Source of the DNA: JABDMH01 sp965223165
Lineage (GTDB): Bacteria; Bacteroidota; Bacteroidia; Chitinophagales; Saprospiraceae
Assembly (NCBI GenBank): GCA_965223165.1
Contig: CBDCVQ010000006.1
Span: 1 to 64,000 of the forward strand
Length of the DNA: 64,000 bases
Direction: 5' to 3'
The translations under genes and the position numbers were made by a program. Of the stretch, positions 41,940-51,365 are shown one piece after another. The notes under the pieces were generated by a model. The model was not told the origin of the DNA. It searched no databases and saw nothing but the letters and a program-made list of their open reading frames with translations. How positions within the stretch are numbered: position 1 is the stretch's first letter; the number at the start of each line of letters is the position of its first letter.

Positions 41940-42240
41940 CGCGGCCTCGACGTCTCCGCGTGGGACCTTGTCCCGCTCACCCTGCGAATGCTCCATATGA
42001 AATCCATATCCAGTGTGTAGCTCGCCGATCCCTGCCCTCGCACCGTCCCAGCCCGCGGCTCGACGATCTGACCTTTGCGTCTCCGCGTGAGACCCTAATC
42101 CTGCTCATTCTGCAAATCCCGCGAATTCTGATTCAGACAATTGCCGCTCGACCATCTGCGCCTCCACGGTCTCTGCGGCTCCGTGCGAGATACTAATCCT
42201 GGTCATCCAGGAAATCCAGCAAATCCCGATTCTGACATCC
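41940..42240. repeat. Dispersed GC-rich repeat element (copies 6 and 7)
   Basis: Copy 6 (41940-42135) has GCTCCATATGAAATCCATAT, the CGCGGCTCGACGAT core and CTGATTCAGACAAT. A shorter, diverged copy 7 (42140-42240) follows with ATCCAGGAAATCCAGCAAAT and CCGATTCTGACA and abuts the stop of the glycosyltransferase gene. Confidence 0.8.
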
Positions 42241-43545
42241 CTAAATCCCTAGCGACCGGGCCTTTTGCGAGGACTTGTACGGATTCCAAGCATCGTTGTA
42301 GGAGGAGCGGAAGAATATTTCCCGGAGGTGGGCGAGGGTGCGGACGACCCGGAGGAAATATCCCACATAGGGTACCATCAGCGGGGTGTACCAGAATAAT
42401 TTTCGGAGCGGTTGTGGATCTCGTGCAATGGTGAGAATCAAGATGAACTGCACCACGTTGCTCAAGGTGTACATCAGTAGATTCATGATGATGATAAACC
42501 AGAGGATGCCGGAGAAATTGAGCAGAATGTCAATGAGATAGAAGTACCACTTGAAGTTGAGAACGACGTTGAAGAAAATATTGTCGGCGGAGGAAAGCAT
42601 GTTGCGCCAGCGAAAATTGGCATTAAAATGAAAGATATCCCGGTGCTTGCGTACGCGAAAACGAATGATCGAGCGGTCCCAGCGCATCCGCTGTTTGGCT
42701 AGCTTACGAAAGGAGTCCGGCACCGAGGTCAAGCCGCGGGCGGTGGGCTGAAAGAATATGCGATAGCCCAGCTTGCGAAACTTGACGGTAATGTCGCCGT
42801 CCAGACCTGGCCCGATATCCCAGCCTCCGAGCCGCTTCAGCACGTCGGTGCGAAAGGCCCCAAACGCACCTGAGATGATGCGATAGATCCGCATGTGTGA
42901 GGCAGCCATGCGGCCGACCAAAATACTCTTGAGGTATTCGATGCCTTGGAGCCGGGTGGCTAGACTCTGGTCGATGTTTCGCACTTCGAGATTGCCGCCC
43001 ACCGCCCCAATGCGACGGTCCAGATAGAAGGGGAGGAGGATCTGCTCAAAAGCATCAAAGTCGAAGGAGCAGTCGGCATCCAGGTGGATAATGTATTCGC
43101 CCCGGGCAAAGCCCAGCGCTGTATTGGCCCCGGAGGCTTTGCCCCCGCGCACCTGGTTGCTGATGAAGCAATCGATCAGGCCCGCACGCTCCAGATCCCG
43201 ACCGATCACGGCGGTATGGTCGTCCGAGCCATCGTCTACGACGATCAGCTCAAAGTGTTGGTAGGTCTGCTCACGGATGGATTGGGTGAGCTTGTGCAGG
43301 TGCTTACCCTCATTTTTGCCCGGGACGATGACGGACACCAACGGACGCTCCAGATAGAGCAAATCTCTCGCCCGGTCCCAGCGCTTGTCACGCCCGTGTA
43401 GACTCCGATAGTAGTGAGACAAGGCCACGATGTCCAGCACGAGGTAGCGCAGAAAATCAAACAGCACAAAGAACCAAAAGACCCGCAGGAATTTCTCCCA
43501 ACCGGCATGGATCCAAAATTGGATGACTTCGGGAAGGGACGGCAT
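42241..43545 (-). CDS. Membrane glycosyltransferase family 2 (polysaccharide synthase-like)
   Basis: 434 residues from MPSLPEVIQFW (Met at 43545; upstream in-frame codons overlap the previous gene). An N-terminal membrane helix (FLRVFWFFVLFDFLRYLVLDIVAL) precedes the GT-A domain with VSVIVPGKNE, VVDDGSDDHT, LDADCS (DxD-like) and the acceptor motif KQRMRW, of the (Q/R)xxRW type found in processive synthases such as cellulose or PNAG synthase. At least three C-terminal membrane helices follow (about 325-410). Last gene of the operon, 4 bp after the TackOD1 gene. A second copy of its 3' end lies at 37236. I infer polymerisation of an exopolysaccharide at the inner membrane. Confidence 0.9.
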   Translation of the reverse strand: MPSLPEVIQFWIHAGWEKFLRVFWFFVLFDFLRYLVLDIVALSHYYRSLHGRDKRWDRARDLLYLERPLVSVIVPGKNEGKHLHKLTQSIREQTYQHFELIVVDDGSDDHTAVIGRDLERAGLIDCFISNQVRGGKASGANTALGFARGEYIIHLDADCSFDFDAFEQILLPFYLDRRIGAVGGNLEVRNIDQSLATRLQGIEYLKSILVGRMAASHMRIYRIISGAFGAFRTDVLKRLGGWDIGPGLDGDITVKFRKLGYRIFFQPTARGLTSVPDSFRKLAKQRMRWDRSIIRFRVRKHRDIFHFNANFRWRNMLSSADNIFFNVVLNFKWYFYLIDILLNFSGILWFIIIMNLLMYTLSNVVQFILILTIARDPQPLRKLFWYTPLMVPYVGYFLRVVRTLAHLREIFFRSSYNDAWNPYKSSQKARSLGI

Positions 43546-43549
43546 GTGC

Positions 43550-44905
43550 TTAGGGCGTTGCGTAGACGGGCACCATCGGTCGCTCCCGAGCCGCATAGCT
43601 CAGCTCCAGGTGGGCTCGTTGATTGGTGTTCATCAGATCTCGGAGCAGATCGCACGTGCGATCCAGGACCTGCAGCGCCTCCTTGGGACTCCTATCCTGT
43701 TGTGTCAGCCAAAATCCACCAGCTTTCGCTTCCAAGGTATCCGTTTTGGCGATGGAGGCCCGGACCACCGTTTCGATCTCAAAATGGATTTGTCTGGCCC
43801 GTTGATCACCATACTGGCGTTGCAGTTCATCCCAGTTTTCGATCGACAAATGATACCAATCTACGTCACCTGGGAGGTCGGCACGTACCACCTCTTCTGG
43901 CCATTCCGAGGGCTGTGCACGGTTGGCCCGCGTATGCAGGTTGCGGAAGGCACGGATGAGTTCATTGGGCTTGACGAGCAATTGGTAGGCTTCGATGGGA
44001 TAGCGCATGAGCTCCTCGACATTTTGATTCTCACCACAATGGCAGCAACGGGCCATCATATTGGGGGCTTGAAATATATGCTGACAGCCTTGGCACTCAG
44101 AGATCTCCGAAGGTTTGTCATAATCCACCCCAATGTGCTTGAGCGTTTTTTCGCACTTGGGGCATTGCAGATGCCGCTGCCAACCGTCCTCCCGCTCAAA
44201 GTTGTCGATGGGGCCTACGTGAGCGCAGCGGAAATGATGGACCAGGTCTTGGGTTTTCAAATCCACGGAGCTGCATTTGGGACAGCTCTCACGGATCTGG
44301 ACATGTCCGCCCTGACAATGAGGGCAGAGATAAGCCACATCCACCACGGTGCTGTTTAATATCTGCTGTTTTGCTAGCTCTCGCGCGCAGGATGGGTCCA
44401 CCGGCGTGCTGTGAAAATCAGTCAACCGGTCCAGGCATGGTCGGAAATAGCCGAGGTGATGCTGGGCCGATGGGATGGGTGAAGTGTTTTCATGAGCTCG
44501 GGAAGCACTGTGCAGGATGTGGCGGGTGAGTGCAGCGCCGGCATGCACTTTCTCCAGCTCCTTGCAGGACTTAATGCGACCAAGAAAACGGTTGATTTTC
44601 ATCACATCATCATAATGGGCCGTTACGGGGTCACCCACCGGTATGACGCCATCTATGGAGGCGAGCAGATCTGGCGGCAGGGTGGCCTGGGTGCTGACAT
44701 AGACCGGCATCAGGGCGATGTGCAGGTCTCGATGGTGCCGGATGTCATCGACAATCTGTCTTGTCTTGCGCAGGCTATCGACCAGGATGATCACGGCGTC
44801 GTACTGCCGTAGTGCTCGGAGCGATTTTGCTCTCTTTCGTAACCAGTAGATCGATTTGTGGGCAAATCGATAGTGTTCGGTTGCGTCTTTGTTTGTGTGC
44901 TTCAT
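43550..44905 (-). CDS. TackOD1-type zinc-ribbon protein with receiver-like and GGDEF-like flanks
   Basis: 451 residues, soluble. N-terminal part (about 30-125: YDAVIILVDSLRKTRQIVDDIRHHRDLHIALMPVYV) resembles a receiver fold without conserved phospho-site. The centre (190-292) carries paired metal-binding cysteines at 194/197, 208/211, 227, 248/251, 271/274 and 287-290, with HHFRCAHVGP and LKHIGVDYDKPSEI, matching my memory of the TackOD1 output domain. The C-terminal part (about 345-445: WYHLSIENWDELQRQYGDQ) is reminiscent of a degenerate GGDEF domain lacking the catalytic motif. Sandwiched between adaptor and synthase genes, it probably regulates polymer synthesis; the signal is unknown. Confidence 0.7.
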   Translation of the reverse strand: MKHTNKDATEHYRFAHKSIYWLRKRAKSLRALRQYDAVIILVDSLRKTRQIVDDIRHHRDLHIALMPVYVSTQATLPPDLLASIDGVIPVGDPVTAHYDDVMKINRFLGRIKSCKELEKVHAGAALTRHILHSASRAHENTSPIPSAQHHLGYFRPCLDRLTDFHSTPVDPSCARELAKQQILNSTVVDVAYLCPHCQGGHVQIRESCPKCSSVDLKTQDLVHHFRCAHVGPIDNFEREDGWQRHLQCPKCEKTLKHIGVDYDKPSEISECQGCQHIFQAPNMMARCCHCGENQNVEELMRYPIEAYQLLVKPNELIRAFRNLHTRANRAQPSEWPEEVVRADLPGDVDWYHLSIENWDELQRQYGDQRARQIHFEIETVVRASIAKTDTLEAKAGGFWLTQQDRSPKEALQVLDRTCDLLRDLMNTNQRAHLELSYAARERPMVPVYATP

Positions 44906-44962
44906 GTGAGGAGTGTTTTATGCCGGCCTTCCAATGAATAATCTGCGCCGAATAGTAGATTT

Positions 44963-46039
44963 TCAAAGGAGGTCGTAGCGGTTTTTGGAAATGTTCACAT
45001 TTAATTTATAGAAGGCCTTCCAGCGCTGAAGGTCGTCGGCGTTCAGGGGTACGATATCGGCGGCAATACTCCGCGTGAGGGGTTCGTATTGTTTTTGAAA
45101 TTCTTGGGGTAGCCGATAGGTCGCAAAGTAGAATCGTACCAGCCGGCCAGTGGACTTGGTACCATCGGGAAATCGTACGTTGACCATGTCGCCTTCGCGC
45201 AGGTGCTTTAATTTGCGTTGATCGTAGAAAGCTTTGATGTACAGGTTTTCGGGATTGTGAATGCTCATAATGACGTCGCTCTCGAGCGCCACCTCGTAAT
45301 TTTCCTTAAAAATGCGCGTGATGGTCCCAGCCACGGGCGTAACGTATGCTTGTAGCGGCGGCTCCATGACATAATCCGTGTCCACGATCTCAGCGGCTCG
45401 ATAAGGATTGGGGATGTGAAGGTCCCGGAGGTAGCTCTCCAGGTAGTTTATTTCCTGGTCCAATGCCTGCAGTTCTTTTTGGCGAATTTTCAGCCGGTTG
45501 CGACTACTGTGGAGGATTTCGGGGTCGCTCAAATGCAGTATCACTCGCTGTTGAATGCGCTGGAGCTCCGAATCCTGCAGGGCGATGATCTCACTCAATT
45601 CCCCACGTTCGATTTCCAGCAGCCTGATTTTGTCTTGGGTGCCAATTTTCTCGCGGTGAAACCAATTAATCTGCTCGTGATTTGGTGTGATGCGGCGACT
45701 CGATTGCAAGGTAGAACCATTCGCCATGATCGCGCGCTCGTGATAGTAGGTAAATAGAGTGTCACCGACCTGCACCACTTCGCCTTCTTTGCGGTAGACC
45801 TGGCATATTTCGACGTCGACCGGGATTTGAATATCAAGTTTTTTAAATAGCACCTGACCCTCGCCCTGCACGGTGAGAATGGCCTGGTATCCCAGTTTTA
45901 AGAGATACCCTCCAAAGAGCACGAGCAAGGCAAAATAGATAATCCGTCCACTGATCTGTATCCTTTTTTTAGGGGGGCGGGAAATGTCGTCGAGGTAATT
46001 AATTAAATTTGATCGTTTCCTAAAATCTCCGTTTTTCAT
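44963..46039 (-). CDS. HlyD-like periplasmic adaptor protein
   Basis: 358 residues: cytosolic N-tail (MKNGDFRKRSNLINYLDD), one membrane helix (about 32-52), a barrel-sandwich/lipoyl-like half (QGEGQVLFKKLDIQIPVDVEICQVYRKEGEVVQVGDTLFTYY), a long coiled-coil hairpin (about 135-215), a second lipoyl half (YVTPVAGTITRIFKENYEVA) and a beta-barrel end (LREGDMVNVRFPDGTKSTGRLV). It bridges an inner-membrane partner to an outer-membrane factor. It starts in the stop of the OMF gene (4-bp overlap at 46036-46039). No ABC or RND transporter is present, so the likely partner is the glycosyltransferase. Confidence 0.88.
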   Translation of the reverse strand: MKNGDFRKRSNLINYLDDISRPPKKRIQISGRIIYFALLVLFGGYLLKLGYQAILTVQGEGQVLFKKLDIQIPVDVEICQVYRKEGEVVQVGDTLFTYYHERAIMANGSTLQSSRRITPNHEQINWFHREKIGTQDKIRLLEIERGELSEIIALQDSELQRIQQRVILHLSDPEILHSSRNRLKIRQKELQALDQEINYLESYLRDLHIPNPYRAAEIVDTDYVMEPPLQAYVTPVAGTITRIFKENYEVALESDVIMSIHNPENLYIKAFYDQRKLKHLREGDMVNVRFPDGTKSTGRLVRFYFATYRLPQEFQKQYEPLTRSIAADIVPLNADDLQRWKAFYKLNVNISKNRYDLL

Positions 46040-48018
46040 CTTCCAATGGTTTTGGCAATGCCAGCTTTCTCTAAATCTAAGAGGTAGTCAAGATCGTCGA
46101 GGACGATCACAGCGGAGGGATTTTTCGTTTTCCAGCTCCGGATAAAGGTTGATATCTCAAGCAGGCTTGAGAAACCATTGGGGTTAATACGTATGTTTTT
46201 AGGGGTAGGTGCTATGAGGTCTAGGGGTCGGGGGGTAAGGCTCCCGTTCACTTTCAGCTCCCAGGAACGTGGCCGGAGACCCCAGGCATGGAAATACTTT
46301 TGTTGAGCCGGGGTGCAGATTAAACCGGTGGCTTGTTGAGCGGCCCGGATAGCAGCATAGGGTATTTGCTGCAAGGTCGCCGTGTCCAGTGCACTGAAAT
46401 CCCAGTAGGAGCGAGGGATGGTGGAGGTGATTGGATGCTGCGCGGAGTAGACGGTCATGAGGTCAACCGATCGTCGCAGAAGGGTGGCTAGGGAGCGGAT
46501 GCGGTCGTCATCCGCAGGCACATTGGGCGGCAAGTAGGCCCGCTTGATATTGTGTCGTAGCAGATAACTGGCTAGAAACTCCGCAGGATATCTCTCTAAG
46601 AGACGATCGGATAATTGGATCGCGTCAATGGCATACATGTTGGCCGGCTCCGCCTCGTGACTAGGCATACGTAGAAAATGCGCGATCGAATGTTGCGGTA
46701 GAATCCGATCAATCTGGAGTAGCCGGACATAGAGCCTTTTTTTGAGATCATTTAACTCAAAATCGATCTCCAAGAGCGACTCCAGCAGCTCATGCATGCG
46801 ATACCTTGGGATGACCTCATCATATTGCCACTCCACTTTTAATTCTCTCAATCGAGCAATGACGATGCCTCGAGAGGCTGCCAGGCCTTCTGTCTGTCGC
46901 AGTAACATGAGGTATTCCTGATGGAGTGAAAGCATTTCGTTCCATCGAGTATTGGATTGCTCTTGGCCCTGGGCCTGCCTTAGGTCCCATTTGATCTTTT
47001 GATATCCGGGTCGAGACTCCAGCGATCTTCGAATGGGGACTCGGAGCTGCACCCCCGCCGAGACCCGAGACTCGCCGGGCAAGAGGCCGATGGCCCCACC
47101 ACCTCCGGAGCCCTGGTAGCGGAGATAGGGTTTTAGGGTGACGTTCTCGTACCAGGGATGACTAGTATGATAAATGTCCTGTTCCAAATCTGCCAAGTGT
47201 TGGTCATATTGCTTGATTTCGAGCGAATCTTGCAGTGCTTCCAGGGCCAGGTCCCAGATGGGGAGCTGGCGAGTATCGGTTTGTTGGTGAATGGTATCGA
47301 GAAATTCAGGTAACTGTAGATGATCGTTGAATTGCATTAGCCCGGAGATGGTGGTCTCGGTCACGCGCTGCTTTCGCAAGGCCTCGAGGTATTCGATCTC
47401 CGTGCCATGATGCTGAAAATATCTATTTCGGGATGCTGCGATCAAAATCTCCAACGCTCGAGATCGTTCATGGAGAATCTGCAGGGAAGTCTGATTAAAA
47501 AGGCGGACCACAAAATTGTACTTGGCTTTGTAATATTTTTCTTTCTCCGTTTGCAGGCTACCGAGTCTTTCTTTGGTGGCTCGCAGCGCGAGCGCATCGG
47601 CACGACGATCGTTGTGCATCCAGCCATTGCCCAAGAGATTCCAACCTACCTGAATATAATACCGGCTGGCAGTGAAGTGTTCCTCCGGATCGAAATCGTA
47701 ATTGGCCGAACCCAGCCGATAGTTGGCAGTGATATCAAGTCCCCAATCCCTCTTCTGATGATCAGCTGCAAAGTCGAATATGTCCGCCGGCGAAACTGCG
47801 GACGGTGGTGCAGGATGGTCTGGGGAGAGCAATAGCAGTTGGGGCGAGGAGTGTATTGGCATCGATGCCGGATCAGTGGCCTCGAGATAGTGTTCGATCT
47901 TTTGCCACAGCTGGCTGTGCGGCAAAAGTGATTTTGAGCGTTGGCTGGTCTGGCATGATAAATCCGGGGGGTAGATCAGGGTCATGACCAAGACCATAGG
48001 AATCAATGGTTTGAGCAT
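46036..48018 (-). CDS. TolC-like outer membrane factor with long C-terminal extension
   Basis: 660 residues from the Met at 48018, which begins a signal peptide (MLKPLIPMVLVMTLIYPPDLSC); the frame is open to 48057. Residues about 95-440 have the outer-membrane efflux layout: paired long helices, YYIQVGWNLLGNGWMHNDRRADALALRATKERL, then the second repeat with YENVTLKPYLRYQ, GVQLRVPIRRSLESRPGYQ. The final about 200 residues (SDRLLERYPAEFLASYLLRHNIKRAYLPPNVPADDDRIRS... to VIVLDDLDYLLDLEKAGIAKTIGR) are not part of TolC and I do not recognise them. The gene is first in the operon, with a divergent SLC6 gene beyond. Confidence 0.75.
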   Translation of the reverse strand: MLKPLIPMVLVMTLIYPPDLSCQTSQRSKSLLPHSQLWQKIEHYLEATDPASMPIHSSPQLLLLSPDHPAPPSAVSPADIFDFAADHQKRDWGLDITANYRLGSANYDFDPEEHFTASRYYIQVGWNLLGNGWMHNDRRADALALRATKERLGSLQTEKEKYYKAKYNFVVRLFNQTSLQILHERSRALEILIAASRNRYFQHHGTEIEYLEALRKQRVTETTISGLMQFNDHLQLPEFLDTIHQQTDTRQLPIWDLALEALQDSLEIKQYDQHLADLEQDIYHTSHPWYENVTLKPYLRYQGSGGGGAIGLLPGESRVSAGVQLRVPIRRSLESRPGYQKIKWDLRQAQGQEQSNTRWNEMLSLHQEYLMLLRQTEGLAASRGIVIARLRELKVEWQYDEVIPRYRMHELLESLLEIDFELNDLKKRLYVRLLQIDRILPQHSIAHFLRMPSHEAEPANMYAIDAIQLSDRLLERYPAEFLASYLLRHNIKRAYLPPNVPADDDRIRSLATLLRRSVDLMTVYSAQHPITSTIPRSYWDFSALDTATLQQIPYAAIRAAQQATGLICTPAQQKYFHAWGLRPRSWELKVNGSLTPRPLDLIAPTPKNIRINPNGFSSLLEISTFIRSWKTKNPSAVIVLDDLDYLLDLEKAGIAKTIGR

Positions 48019-48126
48019 ATTTCCTGATGGTTTCAGTATATGTCTCCAATAAGACAAAGCCTGTGCCGTATTTATATTGTTCGTAATATCAAGATAATTG
48101 CGTACTGTAAGCAGTTCTACATGAGC

Positions 48127-48148
48127 ATTTTATAGATATTTTATAGAT
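48127..48148. repeat. 11-bp direct repeat in a divergent promoter region
   Basis: ATTTTATAGAT occurs twice head to tail, between the OMF start (48018) and the SLC6 gene (48367). Such a one-turn repeat could be a regulator site or simple slippage. No clear -7 box was assigned. Confidence 0.35.
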
Positions 48149-48366
48149 CGTATGTATGGTATTCGTGGTATTTACAAGATCGTGATCGACGGTTTCAGGA
48201 AACGAATAAGTATACTTTGCAGCCACATTTTGCCCACCCTTGGCCGCCTTGCCAACCCACCCCACGCGAGCAGCCGGTCCCACGTCCAGCTTATCCGGCG
48301 CAGGCAATTGCTCCTTCCCAAGTGGCCGAGGATAACTATCTTGAGCGGAACCAATTCTACCGCCGC

Positions 48367-49695
48367 ATGTCTCGACCTAGCTGGACCAATCGCCTGGCTT
48401 TTATTTTGACGGTCTCTTCTTTTGCCGTCGGCGTGGGCAACATCTGGCGTTTCCCCTACATGGTGGGTGAGGGGGGTGGTGGAGCCTTTCTCCTGGTCTA
48501 TATTGTCATGGCGCTGCTGATCGGTATTCCCATCATGCTGGCCGAGATTTCCCTGGGTCGGATGGCGGGCACGACACCCTTGGTGGGATTTGGAAAATTA
48601 TCCGGCAAACCCGTGCATAACCTGATTGGCTGGGTGGAGGTGGTGGCGACCATGCTGATCATGGGTTTTTACGTCATGATTATGGCTTGGATCGGGGTCT
48701 ATTTTTGGCAATGCCTGAGCGGGGAGCTCCTACAAGTGGAGACGACCTATGCCAGCCATTTTGCGTCGATCAGTGCTTCTTCGGGGAGGATATTTTTCGT
48801 TTCGCTATTGATTCTGGGGTTGTCCGCTTGGATCATCGGGCGTGGCTTAAAGGATGGCGTTGAGGCATTGGCCAAGTTATTTATGCCGCTGCTGTTGCTA
48901 CTCATTGTCGTGCTTGGCATCTGGTCCTGTACAAGGCCTGGGGCCGGTGAAGGCATTCGCTGGTATTTGACGCCCGATTTCTCGAAGATTGGTATGGATA
49001 CCTTTTTAGGAGCCCTGTCCCAAATATTTTTCTCGATCGGCATCGGCATGGCGGCCGTATTTGTTTTCGGCAGCTACAGCGATAAGAAGCAAAACATCAT
49101 CCTGGACACCGGGATTGTCGTCTTCATGGACACCCTGATTGCTTTTCTGGCGGGATTTGTCATTTTCCCTGCGCTTTTCTCCTACGGTATTGCCCCGGAT
49201 TCCGGTCCGAGCCTCTTATTTATTACCATGACCGGACTGCTGGGAGAGTTGCCCATGGGCCAGCTCTTTGGTGCCCTGTTTTTTGCGCTGCTCTTGCTGG
49301 CCGGTCTCACGTCGGTGGTGACCTTGACCGAAGGTTTGGTACAAAGCCTGCGGGATCGATTTCGCCTTTCTCAAGGACGTTCGATCGCGTATTTTACCCT
49401 GGTCGTGATCCTGCTGCTGATCCCCAATATTCTATCGCACAATGATTCCATCTTTTCCGATTTGGGCGGTAGATCCTTCTTTGAAATCACCGACTTCGTG
49501 TCCAACAGTATCCTGCTGCCGATCGCCGGTCTCCTCATCGTGGTCTTTGGCATGTACGTCGTCGGCTTTGACCGCCTGCGCGATGCCACCAATGAAGGCA
49601 GCACCCGTCTTAAAGTGACGGCCGTTTGGGAGATCATCTGGAAGGTTGTTGTGCCGATTAGCATCGTTGTGATTTTGATCACCGGTGTTCTTTGA
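48367..49695 (+). CDS. Sodium-dependent SLC6/NSS-family transporter
   Basis: 442 residues from MSRPSWTNRLAFILTVSSFAVGVGNIWRFPY. I chose ATG 48367 because the in-frame extension to 48217 is Pro-rich, unlike the family. The first helix has the neurotransmitter:sodium symporter motif GxxNxxRFPY, followed by GGGAFLLVYI and EISLGRM. About 11-12 membrane helices are visible, as usual for bacterial members (LeuT/TnaT-like). Expected role: Na+-coupled uptake of an amino acid; the substrate cannot be read from sequence. It is divergent from the export operon and followed by a long tandem repeat region. Confidence 0.9.
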   Translation: MSRPSWTNRLAFILTVSSFAVGVGNIWRFPYMVGEGGGGAFLLVYIVMALLIGIPIMLAEISLGRMAGTTPLVGFGKLSGKPVHNLIGWVEVVATMLIMGFYVMIMAWIGVYFWQCLSGELLQVETTYASHFASISASSGRIFFVSLLILGLSAWIIGRGLKDGVEALAKLFMPLLLLLIVVLGIWSCTRPGAGEGIRWYLTPDFSKIGMDTFLGALSQIFFSIGIGMAAVFVFGSYSDKKQNIILDTGIVVFMDTLIAFLAGFVIFPALFSYGIAPDSGPSLLFITMTGLLGELPMGQLFGALFFALLLLAGLTSVVTLTEGLVQSLRDRFRLSQGRSIAYFTLVVILLLIPNILSHNDSIFSDLGGRSFFEITDFVSNSILLPIAGLLIVVFGMYVVGFDRLRDATNEGSTRLKVTAVWEIIWKVVVPISIVVILITGVL

Positions 49696-51330
49696 TGCTC
49701 GCTTTCGCCTGATGCTATCGTTTTTGTGGTGGGGTTTTGCTTGTGTGTCGGGGTAGGTGTAGGTTTCTGGTATTTTATTTTGGTTCTGGGATTGGATACT
49801 GGTCGCCTTCGGCTCCGATGCTGTTGCGTTGTGGTCGGGATTTGCTTGTGTGTCAGGGTAGGTGTAGGTTTCTGGGATTTTATTTTGGTTCGGGGATTGG
49901 ATACTGGTCGCCTACGGCTCCGATGCTGTTGCGTTATGGTGGGGTTGGGCATTGGGGTCCGGTGCGTCGATGCTGTATGGTATAGGAGAATCCGCATTCT
50001 CCGGCCTCTGAGCAAGATGCTGCACCGTGGGGTTGAGCCTTGTGGTCCGGTGCGTTGATGATGGACTTGTATAGGAGAATCCACATTCTCCGGCCTCTGA
50101 GCAAGATGCTGCACCGTGGGGTTGAGCCTTGTGGTCCGTTGCGTTGATGATGGACGGTATAGGAGAATCCGCAATCTCCGGCCTTTGTGTGAGAATGGAT
50201 ACTGGTCGCCTACGGCTCCGATGCTGTTGCGTTGTGGTGGGGTTTTGCTTGTGTGTCAGGGTAGGTGTAGGTTTCTGGGAATTTATTTTGGTTCTGGGAA
50301 TGGATACTGGTCGCCTTCGGCTCCAATACTGTTGCGTTGTGGTGGGGTTTTGCTTGTGTGTCAGGGTAGGTGTAGGTTTCTGGGATTTTATTTCGGTTCG
50401 GGGATTGGATACTGGTCGCCTACGGCTCCGATGCTGTTGCGTTATGGTGGGGTTGGGCATTGGGGTCCGGTGCGTCGATGCTGTATGGTATAGGAGAATC
50501 CGCATTCTCCGGCCTCTGAGCAAGATGCTGCACCGTGGGGTTGAGCCTTGGGGTCCGGTGCGTCGATGCTGTATGGTATAGGAGAATCCGCATTCTCCGG
50601 CCTCTGAGCAAGATGCTGCACCGTAGGGTTGAGCCTTGTGGTCCGGTGCGTTGATGATGGACGGTATAGGAGCATCCACATTCTCCGGCCTTTGTGCGAG
50701 CTTGGATACTGGTCGCCTTCGGCTCCGATGCTGTTGCGTAGTGGTGGGGTTTTGCTTGTGTGTTGGGGTAGGTGTAGGTTTCTGGGATTTCATTTCGGTT
50801 CTGGGATTGGATACTGGTCGCCTTCGGCTCCGATGCTGTTGCGTAGTGGTGGGGTTTTGCTTGTGTGTCGGGGTAGGTGTAGGTTTCTGGGATTTGATTT
50901 TGGTTCGGGCATTGGATACTGGTCGCCTTCGGCTCCGATGCTGTTTCGTAGTGGTGGGGTTTTGCTTGTGTGTCGGGGTAGGCGTAGGTTTCTGAGATTT
51001 TATTTTGGTTCGGGGATTGGATACTGGTCGCCTACGGCTCCGATGCTGTTTCATAGTGGTGGGGATTTGCTTGTGTGTCAGGGTAGGTGTAGGTTTCTGG
51101 GATTTTATTTTGGTTCGGGGATTGGATACTGGTCGCCTACGGCTCCGATGCTGTTGCGTTATGGTGGGGTTGGGCATTGGGGTCCGGTGCGTCGATGCTG
51201 TATGGTATAGGAGAATCCGCATTCTCCGGCCTCTGAGCAAGATGCTGCACCGTAGGGTTGAGCCTTGGGGGCCAGTGCGTCGATGATGGACGGTATAGGA
51301 GAATCCGCAATCTCCGGCCCTTGGGTAACA
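49696..51330. repeat. Composite tandem repeat region: 105-bp unit A and 88-bp unit B
   Basis: Unit A (GGATACTGGTCGCC, CGGCTCCGATGCTGTTGCG, GGGTAGGTGTAGGTTTCTGG) recurs with exact 105-bp spacing: starts at 49794 and 49899; 50197, 50302 and 50407; 50704, 50809, 50914, 51019 and 51124; plus a partial copy before 49794. Blocks of A are separated by unit B (88-89 bp; starts 49985, 50074, 50162; 50493, 50581, 50669; 51210, 51298), which carries the perfect hairpin GGAGAATCCGCATTCTCC. A has a small hairpin with loop TTCG or TACG. Long ORFs on both strands (for example 49912-51405) exist only because 105 is a multiple of three; no signal peptide or known domain supports them. Confidence 0.9.
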
Positions 51331-51365
51331 CGCTGGCCTCGGTGCTAGATTTGGGTGGGTGAGGA

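Noticed and set aside
43414..44359. Plus-strand frames of 181 and 278 codons opposite the TackOD1 and GT2 genes
   Set aside because: Shadows of the minus-strand operon, which has clear motifs, tight spacing and overlaps.
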